DNA of 64,000 nt from Streptomyces populi. Its GTDB lineage: Bacteria > Actinomycetota > Actinomycetes > Streptomycetales > Streptomycetaceae. The DNA lies in NCBI RefSeq assembly GCF_002911015.1, contig NZ_KZ626859.1, positions 1-64,000 on the forward strand, read 5' to 3'. The position numbers were made by a program, and so were the translations under genes. Below, piece after piece: positions 58,633 through 64,000 of this stretch; position 1 is the first letter of the stretch, and the number at the start of each line of letters is the position of its first letter. The notes beneath the pieces were generated by a model. That model was not told the origin of the DNA. It ran no database searches and saw only the letters and a list, made by a program, of their open reading frames with translations.

Positions 58633-60211
58633 CGCCCGTGAGCGCGCGGACCTCGATCTCGGCGTGCTTGGCCTCGTCCGGCGGCTCCGCCGAGGTGATG
58701 GTGCCGAGCCAGCCGGCGACGAAGCCCAGGGGGATCGAGACGAGGCCCGGGTTCTGAAGCGGGAAGTACTGGAAATCCACGCCCGGGAACAGCGATTCGG
58801 GGCTGCCCGACACCACCGGCGAGAGCAGTACGAGCACCACCGCGGGCACCAGACCGCCGTACACCGCCCACACGGCACCGCGTGTCGTGAAGGACCGCCA
58901 GAACAAGGAGTACAGCAGCACCGGCAGATTCGCGGACGCCGCGACGGCGAAGGCGAGACCGACCAGGAAGGCGACGTTGAGATCGCGGGCGAGGAGGCTC
59001 AGGGCGATGGCGATCACACCGATGCCGACCGACGCGACGCGCGCCACCGCGACCTCGCCGTGCGGCTTCGCGCGGCGGTGACGCAACGAGGCGTACAGGT
59101 CGTGGGCCACGGCCGCCGAGGACGCGAGGGTGACTCCGGCGACGACCGCGAGAATGGTGGCGAAGGCGATCGCGGCGACGACCGCGAACAGGATCGTTCC
59201 CCCCGTGGAGTCGGCCCCGCCGCCCAGATCCAGGGCCAACAGCGGAACGGCGGTGTTCCCCGCGGCGTTCGCTCCCCGCACCGCTTCGGGACCGACGACG
59301 GCGGCCGCGCCGAAGCCCAGCACGATCGTCATCAGATAGAAGCCGCCGATGAGCCCGATCGACCACACCACCGAGCGCCGAGCGGCCCGCGCGGTCGGCA
59401 CGGTGTAGAAACGCGACAGGATGTGCGGCAAGCCTGCGGTGCCGAGCACCAGCGCGAGCCCGAGACTCATGAAGTCGAAGCGTGCCGTCCAGTCGCCGCC
59501 GTACTTCAGTCCGGGCGCGAGGAAGTCCTTGCCGTGCCCACTGCGCCCAGCAGCCGCACGCAGCAGTTCGTTGATGTCACCGTGGAACCGCAGCAGGACC
59601 AGCACGGTGAGCGCGATGGCCCCACCGATCAGCAGAACCGCCTTGACGATCTGGATCCAGGTGGTCGCCCGCATCCCTCCCATCGACACGTAGATCACCA
59701 TGAGCGCGCCGACACCGATGACCGTCCAGTTGCGTGCCGCGTCGCTCGTGCCTCCCAGCAGCAGCGAGACCAGGCTGCCCGCGCCCACCATCTGCGCCAC
59801 CAGGTACATGACGGACACCACCACCGAGGACGATCCGGCCGCGATCCGCACCGGCCGCTCGTCCATCCGGGCCGCCACGACGTCGGCCAGCGTGAACCGT
59901 CCGCAGTTGCGCACGAGTTCGGCGACGAGGAAGAGAACGACCAGCCAGGCCACCAGGAATCCCACGGCGTACAGCAGACCGTCGTAGCCGTACAGGGAGA
60001 TGAGTCCCGTGATGCCGAGGAAGGAAGCGGCCGACATGTAGTCCCCGGAGAGCGCGAAGCCGTTCTCCATCGGAGAGAACAACCTCCCGCCCGCGTAGAA
60101 CTCCTCCGCCGAACCGTGCCGGTTGCGGCTCACCCATGTCGTGATCGCCAGCGTCACCGCGACGAACGCGCTGAACAGCACGAGTGCCAGGGTCTGGTGA
60201 TGCCCGTTCAC
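58619..60211 (-). CDS. Sodium/solute symporter, ActP-like (acetate or other monocarboxylate)
   Basis: This 530-residue transporter has 13 predicted helices and the SSS-family signatures: SAEEFYAGGRLFSPMENGFALSGDYMSAASFLG at the N-terminus (substrate/Na site) and the later GLPHILSRFYTVPTARAARRS motif. The first part is characteristic of ActP/MctP monocarboxylate symporters. It follows the DUF485 gene with a 4-bp overlap (GTG at 60211), the usual partner of actP (yjcH). The predicted substrate is acetate, pyruvate or lactate. Confidence 0.88.
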   Translation of the reverse strand: MNGHHQTLALVLFSAFVAVTLAITTWVSRNRHGSAEEFYAGGRLFSPMENGFALSGDYMSAASFLGITGLISLYGYDGLLYAVGFLVAWLVVLFLVAELVRNCGRFTLADVVAARMDERPVRIAAGSSSVVVSVMYLVAQMVGAGSLVSLLLGGTSDAARNWTVIGVGALMVIYVSMGGMRATTWIQIVKAVLLIGGAIALTVLVLLRFHGDINELLRAAAGRSGHGKDFLAPGLKYGGDWTARFDFMSLGLALVLGTAGLPHILSRFYTVPTARAARRSVVWSIGLIGGFYLMTIVLGFGAAAVVGPEAVRGANAAGNTAVPLLALDLGGGADSTGGTILFAVVAAIAFATILAVVAGVTLASSAAVAHDLYASLRHRRAKPHGEVAVARVASVGIGVIAIALSLLARDLNVAFLVGLAFAVAASANLPVLLYSLFWRSFTTRGAVWAVYGGLVPAVVLVLLSPVVSGSPESLFPGVDFQYFPLQNPGLVSIPLGFVAGWLGTITSAEPPDEAKHAEIEVRALTGAGAV

Positions 60212-60696
60212 CGCTCGCCACCCTTCGCGTTCCGCGTCATCTCCTGGGTGTCCCAGCGCAGTTCCAGAGCCGCGCGGTCCCGGCGCAGCCGCGCGTGCCG
60301 CGCGTACGCCCATGCGAGCAGGAACGTCGTGAGGAACTGCCCGAGTCCCGCGAGCAGTGCCACGTTCACCACCCCTGCGACAGGTCGCGCCATGAACCCC
60401 GGCGCGGTGGTCGCGGTCACCACGTAGCCCACGTACCAGGGGAAGAAGACGGCGACGGCCGGAATCACGAACCTGCGGTACCGGCCGCGCACTTCCTGGA
60501 AGGCGGCACTGCGCTGCACCTCCAGATAGACGTGGGCGGTCCCGCCCGATCGCCCTTCGTGTTCCGAGCGGGCGGCCGGCACGGTGGGAGCGAGCGCACC
60601 CGTGCCGTCCAACTCACCCCAGCCGGAAGCGAGCGCGTCGTACCAGGGGTCGTCGAACCGGACGTCCCCCGTGTCGCCGCCGTCGTGCTTGTCCAC
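60208..60696 (-). CDS. DUF485 family membrane protein (YjcH-like)
   Basis: This 162-residue protein has a charged N-terminus (about 1-65) and a C-terminal DUF485 domain with two helices (FVIPAVAVFFPWYVGYVV and GVVNVALLAGLGQFLTTFLLAWAYARHA). It is the usual small partner of ActP-type symporters; its exact role is unknown. The GTG at 60696 is chosen because AAGGAG lies 6 bp upstream; a longer TTG start at 60738 lacks such a site. It overlaps the symporter start as GTGA. Confidence 0.85.
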   Translation of the reverse strand: MDKHDGGDTGDVRFDDPWYDALASGWGELDGTGALAPTVPAARSEHEGRSGGTAHVYLEVQRSAAFQEVRGRYRRFVIPAVAVFFPWYVGYVVTATTAPGFMARPVAGVVNVALLAGLGQFLTTFLLAWAYARHARLRRDRAALELRWDTQEMTRNAKGGER

Positions 60697-60801
60697 CGAA
60701 CTCTCCTTGTCCGCGACCTGTTTCTGCCGCGTACCCAAGGATGTGCAGATCGGAGGGCCCCCTGACCTCTCTCTCGGCGCTCTTCACCCCATCAGGTGAC
60801 C

Positions 60802-61488
60802 TCATCCCGCGGGCGGCCGTACGAGACCTTTCCCATAGGCGTAACGGACCGCTTGGGCACGGTCCTTGAGACCCGCCTTGGCGAAGAGATTGTTGATGTG
60901 GGTCTTCACCGTGGCCGTGGACACATGCAGCTTGCGGGCGATCTCATGGTTGCTGAGGCCCTCGGCGATCAGCAGGAGAACCTCCGTCTCGCGCGAGGTG
61001 AGCCCGTCCGGAGCCTCCGGAGGCGCGCCGGGCTCCGGTTCCGGTTCCGACAACCGCTCCAGCAGACGCCGTTGGACGCTCGGCGAGAGTCCCGCGTCCC
61101 CGGAGAGCACGCTTTCCACGGCCCGCACGATCTCGTCGCCTCCCGCGTCCTTGGTCAGATAGCCGCGGGCCCCGGCACGGAGCGCGGGGAACAACGACTC
61201 GTCGTCCGCGAACGTCGTGAGCACGACGACCTGGGTCCCGGGATACTCGGCACGGATGCGCCGGGTCGCCTCGACCCCGTCACAACGGGGCATGCGCAGA
61301 TCCATCAGCACGACGTCGGGGGCGAGTTCGGCCACCAGCTCCACCGCCTCCGCCCCGTCGCCCGCCGCTCCGACGACCTCGATCCCGGGCAGCAGTCCCA
61401 GCAGCATCACGATGCCTTCGCGCACGACCGTCTGATCGTCCGCGACCACGACCCGCGCCGGCCGCCCGCCCTCCGCCCGCTCGGTCAT
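60802..61488 (-). CDS. NarL/LuxR-type response regulator
   Basis: This 228-residue regulator has a receiver domain with phosphoacceptor D63 (VVLMDLRMPRCDG) and the Lys in YLTKDAGG, an acidic linker (SEPEPEPGAPPEAPDG) and a LuxR helix-turn-helix (LTSRETEVLLLIAEGLSNHEIARKLHVSTATVKTHINNLFAK, continuous). Its ATG at 61488 overlaps the kinase stop as ATGA. The pair belongs to the large family of Streptomyces NarL-type systems; the regulon is unknown. Confidence 0.88.
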   Translation of the reverse strand: MTERAEGGRPARVVVADDQTVVREGIVMLLGLLPGIEVVGAAGDGAEAVELVAELAPDVVLMDLRMPRCDGVEATRRIRAEYPGTQVVVLTTFADDESLFPALRAGARGYLTKDAGGDEIVRAVESVLSGDAGLSPSVQRRLLERLSEPEPEPGAPPEAPDGLTSRETEVLLLIAEGLSNHEIARKLHVSTATVKTHINNLFAKAGLKDRAQAVRYAYGKGLVRPPAG

Positions 61489-62636
61489 ACCGGCACCCTC
61501 AACGTCACCACGAACCCCTCCTCGCCCGGTCCGGCATCCAGCGAGCCGCCCAGCAGCTCGGCGCGCTCCCGCATGCCCAGCAGACCGTACCCGGCTCCCG
61601 AACCGCTGAGCTCGCCCGGTTTTCCACCCGAATCCCGTACATCCAGCGTCACTTCGTGCTCGCCGTAGTCCAGACGGATGTGGATCTCGGCTCCCGGAGC
61701 GTGTTTGCGTACGTTCGTCAGGGCCTCCTGCGCGGCCCTGCGCACCGCTTGGGAGGCCTCCGCCGACAGCGGCTGACGCTCACCGGTCACCGTGACACCG
61801 GCGCGGTCGGCGGTGGCGACGAGTTCACCGAGGAAGTCCTCCAGCGGAGACATCTCGCCCCGGAGCGCGGAGAGCGCCTGCCGGGTCTCCGAGAGCCCCT
61901 CCCGGGCCATTCCCCGTGCCGCCACGACCCGCTCGAGGACGATCTCCCGGTCCGCTCCCCTCTCGATGAGCAGTCGTGCCGCTTCCAGGTGCACGAGTTG
62001 CGCCGAGAGGCTATGAGCCAGGACGTCGTGGATCTCCCGGGCTATCCGCGCCCGCTCCGCGAGGGCCGCCGACTCCGCCTCGGCCGCGTGGGCCGCGCGC
62101 TCCTGGGTCAGCAGCCGCTGCGCACTCGCCCGCGCCTCCGCGTCGAGGCGCAGCACGTATCCCGCGAGCGCCAGCCCCGCGGTGGTGGCCGCGGTGGTCA
62201 GCCAGACGTCGTCGTCGAACGCCGCGTAGGCGCTCAGCGCCACCACCGAGGCCGGCAGGGCCGCCGCGAGGGGCAGCCGTTCGATGGCGGCGACGGCACA
62301 GCCGCACAGCAGGACGAGTGAGGGAATCCGGAAGCCCGCGCCGTATCCCGCGGCCGCGACCGCCAGCAGCAGGGCGAGCAGGGCCAGGGACACCGGCAGG
62401 CGATGCTCCAGTGTGGTCCGCCAGAACCCCCAGGCGAGGAGCCCGGACACCGCGACTCCCGCGACCCCTCCGGCGACCGCCCAGCCGCCGAGCTCGGAGT
62501 TCGTGAGCGTCGTGGCGACGAGCATGGTGAGGACGATGGCGCGTGTGACCCAGGCGAGCACTCGGCGGGCCCTGTGCACCCCTGCGCGGGAGAGCGCCTC
62601 CCGAGAGGGCCAGCGCGTCCAGACGTTGTCCGTCAC
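61485..62636 (-). CDS. Membrane sensor histidine kinase (HisKA_3 family)
   Basis: This 383-residue kinase has five or six N-terminal helices (about 28-165) with little extracytoplasmic sequence, then the HisKA_3 dimerisation motif with phosphoacceptor His in IAREIHDVLAHSLSAQL and the short HATPase (AAQEALTNVRKHAPGA; GAGYGLLGMRERAELLGG). It is translationally coupled to the regulator downstream and to the membrane protein upstream by 4-bp overlaps. Kinases of this type often sense membrane or cell-envelope changes. Confidence 0.88.
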   Translation of the reverse strand: MTDNVWTRWPSREALSRAGVHRARRVLAWVTRAIVLTMLVATTLTNSELGGWAVAGGVAGVAVSGLLAWGFWRTTLEHRLPVSLALLALLLAVAAAGYGAGFRIPSLVLLCGCAVAAIERLPLAAALPASVVALSAYAAFDDDVWLTTAATTAGLALAGYVLRLDAEARASAQRLLTQERAAHAAEAESAALAERARIAREIHDVLAHSLSAQLVHLEAARLLIERGADREIVLERVVAARGMAREGLSETRQALSALRGEMSPLEDFLGELVATADRAGVTVTGERQPLSAEASQAVRRAAQEALTNVRKHAPGAEIHIRLDYGEHEVTLDVRDSGGKPGELSGSGAGYGLLGMRERAELLGGSLDAGPGEEGFVVTLRVPV

Positions 62637-63160
62637 AGACGCTCCTTCCGCAGGGCCCGGTGCACACCGTCACCGTACGCCGGGCTCTGCCCGGTCGCCG
62701 TCGGCCGCAGGGACTGCGTCCGACGGATCAGCAGCCCGGAACGGACCAGCAGGGTGGCCGCCAGGCCGAGCATCAGGGCGGAGGAGTCCTGGTGCACACC
62801 GAGCAGGGAACCGATGCCGAACAGACCCAGCCGCAAGCAGACGCCCGCGATCCAGACGCCCACGCCGGCCTTGGTGCTCTTGCTCCACACCGAGCCGTCC
62901 GGCTCGGTCCATATCCGCGTCGTCCATGCCCACCCGGCTCCGACGGCCAGCGCCGTCACCAGTTCCGCGCCCAGCAGGAGGGACGCCTCGACCTGATGGT
63001 GCGGGTCGATCACACCGGGCTCGCGCAGGGCCACGACGGCGAGAACGACGGGCGCGACCCACCAGCGCCGGTCCGAATCGATCCGGCGCGCACCGAACTG
63101 GCGCGCGATCACCACGACGGCGACCGCGAAGATCACCACGGCATTCATGAGCCCGGACAT
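62633..63160 (-). CDS. Membrane protein of the LuxR-type two-component operon, DUF1453/CcdC-like
   Basis: This 175-residue protein has four or five hydrophobic helices: MNAVVIFAVAVVVIARQF, WVAPVVLAVVALREPG, ASLLLGAELVTALAVGAGWAW, then two C-terminal helices. The pattern and the RWWVAPVVL segment resemble DUF1453 (CcdC-like) proteins, but this is not certain. It is the first gene of a three-gene operon with kinase and regulator, all with 4-bp overlaps, so it may be part of the signal-sensing complex. The ATG at 63160 has GAGG upstream; the ATG at 63148 is an alternative. Confidence 0.65.
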   Translation of the reverse strand: MSGLMNAVVIFAVAVVVIARQFGARRIDSDRRWWVAPVVLAVVALREPGVIDPHHQVEASLLLGAELVTALAVGAGWAWTTRIWTEPDGSVWSKSTKAGVGVWIAGVCLRLGLFGIGSLLGVHQDSSALMLGLAATLLVRSGLLIRRTQSLRPTATGQSPAYGDGVHRALRKERL

Positions 63161-63525
63161 GCACGGCCTCCGTGAGCGAGAAACGGGTGCCCGCAGCGAG
63201 CGCTGCCGACCCCATCGACGCTACGGACATCGCGTTCTCCGCAGATCGGAGCCGGGGTGGACCTCGGGTGGATCCCTGGTGCCCCGTCTCTCCACCCATG
63301 GGTGGACCCGGCCCCCGCACCAGCTCACACACCGGATCCCGGACGTCGCGGCCGAACACCGGCGTGAAGGGTCGTGCCGGCACATCACCTGCCCGTCGCT
63401 CCCGTCCGGATCGAGTGACGGATCCCGGGGAGGTCGACGTCCGTTCCAACGGCGACGGGCGGATGCACCGGCACGGTCCCGACTCCCCATCGGGGCAGAA
63501 CCGCACCCGGTGACACCCCGGAGGG
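63161..63525. other. Promoter region of the LuxR-type two-component operon
   Basis: This 365-bp spacer separates parE (stop 63526, minus strand) from the operon start at 63160, also on the minus strand. It contains the 16-bp palindrome at 63291-63306 and two nearby GGTGGA words (63257, 63269 regions). No coding frame is supported. Confidence 0.5.
63291..63306. promoter_or_regulatory. 16-bp perfect palindrome, operator candidate
   Basis: TCCACCCATGGGTGGA is a perfect 16-bp palindrome without a spacer. It lies about 130 bp upstream of the first gene of the two-component operon. Two GGTGGA half-sites occur 25-40 bp away in direct orientation. Autoregulation by the NarL-type regulator is possible but NarL sites usually have different spacing. 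Confidence 0.45.
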
Positions 63526-64000
63526 CTACGCGTCGATCCTCGACCGGTCCAGCGTCGCGGCCGAGCTGGAGATGAACTCCTTGCGCGGAGCCACATCGTT
63601 CCCCATCAGCAGGTCGAACACCTGCTCGGACGCCTCCAGGTCGGAGATGTTGATCCGGCGCAGCGTCCGGAACCGCGGATCCATCGTCGTCTCGGCCAGC
63701 TGATCGGCGTCCATCTCGCCGAGACCCTTGTACCGCTGGATCGAGTCCTTGTAGCGCACGCCCTTGCGCTGGAACTCCAGCAGCGTCTCCCGCAGCTCAC
63801 GGTCCGAGTACGTGTAGACGTACTTGTCCTGCCCTCTCTTGGGCTGGCTGAGTTCGATCCGGTGCAGCGGCGGAACCGCCGCGAACACCCGTCCCGCCTC
63901 GACCATGGGCCGCATGTAACGCTGGAACAGCGTCAGCAGCAGAATCCGGATGTGCGCTCCGTCGACATCGGCGTCGACGAGGAGAATGATCTTCCCGTAA
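63526..64000 (-). CDS. parE: DNA topoisomerase IV subunit B, C-terminal part (cut by the window edge)
   Basis: The frame is open from the right window edge to a TAG/TGA-type stop at 63526. About 158 C-terminal residues are visible, including the TOPRIM metal motif (LLVDADVDGAHIR) near the edge, the Lys/Arg-rich RYKGLGEMDADQL motif shared by GyrB and ParE, and the short C-terminus ending KEFISSSAATLDRSRIDA. ParE supplies the ATPase for topoisomerase IV and pairs with ParC encoded at 43311. The N-terminal ATPase domain lies outside the window. Confidence 0.9.
   Translation of the reverse strand, partial: YGKIILLVDADVDGAHIRILLLTLFQRYMRPMVEAGRVFAAVPPLHRIELSQPKRGQDKYVYTYSDRELRETLLEFQRKGVRYKDSIQRYKGLGEMDADQLAETTMDPRFRTLRRINISDLEASEQVFDLLMGNDVAPRKEFISSSAATLDRSRIDA

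Noticed and set aside
1..64000. tRNA or rRNA genes, prophage, integrase or transposase genes
   Set aside because: None of the open frames resembles integrases, transposases or phage proteins, and I did not recognise any tRNA or rRNA sequence; the accessory genes are not flanked by insertion-sequence ends.

Overview
The window is chromosomal DNA from a Streptomyces or a very close relative. Base composition is very GC-rich, third codon positions are almost all G or C, GTG starts and 4-nt ATGA/GTGA stop-start overlaps are frequent, and marker genes typical of the genus are present (sepH, cutRS, DUF4193/DUF3093/DUF3710/DUF5998 families, parC and parE close together). From memory, the order RNA methyltransferase, APC permease, ceoB, ceoC, DUF3159, OB-fold protein, DUF3710, dut, DUF3093, DUF4193, suhB-like is the same backbone as Mycobacterium tuberculosis Rv2689c-Rv2701c, and the wider order follows the S. 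coelicolor SCO58xx region. Most of the window is therefore conserved core, with a few accessory insertions.

Layout. 1-4.0 kb: the tail of a membrane protein, then an accessory gene for a membrane-anchored NB-ARC ATPase with 14 WD40 repeats. 4.0-14.2 kb: an RNA methyltransferase and a potassium block made of a KimA-like permease, two RCK/TrkA proteins (ceoB, ceoC) and the KdpDE two-component system without kdpABC. 14.2-15.7 kb: a secreted alginate-lyase-family enzyme. 16-24.7 kb: DUF3710, dut, a thioesterase, DUF3093, an EcsC-like protein, DUF4193, cutRS, an inositol monophosphatase and ferrochelatase. 25-28.2 kb: an MFS transporter overlapping an FAD-linked sugar-lactone oxidase. 28.7-34.3 kb: sepH, a sulfurtransferase, a VOC protein, thymidine kinase, a phosphodiesterase-type protein and DUF5998. 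34.7-39.8 kb: a PatA-type acetyltransferase, HPr with a DasR site, a GntR regulator, and an M23 peptidase behind a c-di-AMP (ydaO) riboswitch. 40.2-46.9 kb: an active/inactive M16 peptidase pair, parC and a COG0523 metallochaperone GTPase.

47-51 kb: two small Streptomyces-type proteins, then a divergent pair of citrate-synthase genes, one of them fused to a DNA-binding helix-turn-helix and facing an AT-rich palindrome. 51.2-58.5 kb: a sucrase/ferredoxin-like protein whose start lies just behind a near-perfect iron box, followed by a CitA-type kinase and response regulator, a three-gene ABC importer, and a second paralogous response regulator on the other side. 58.6-63.2 kb: an ActP-like symporter with its DUF485 partner, and a three-gene LuxR-type two-component operon. 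The window ends in the C-terminal part of parE.

The strongest candidates for something less ordinary are the NLR-like NB-ARC/WD40 protein with a recent blade duplication, the HTH-citrate synthase with its palindromic intergenic region, the one-kinase/two-regulator ABC locus with direct repeats, and the concentration of potassium and c-di-AMP related elements.
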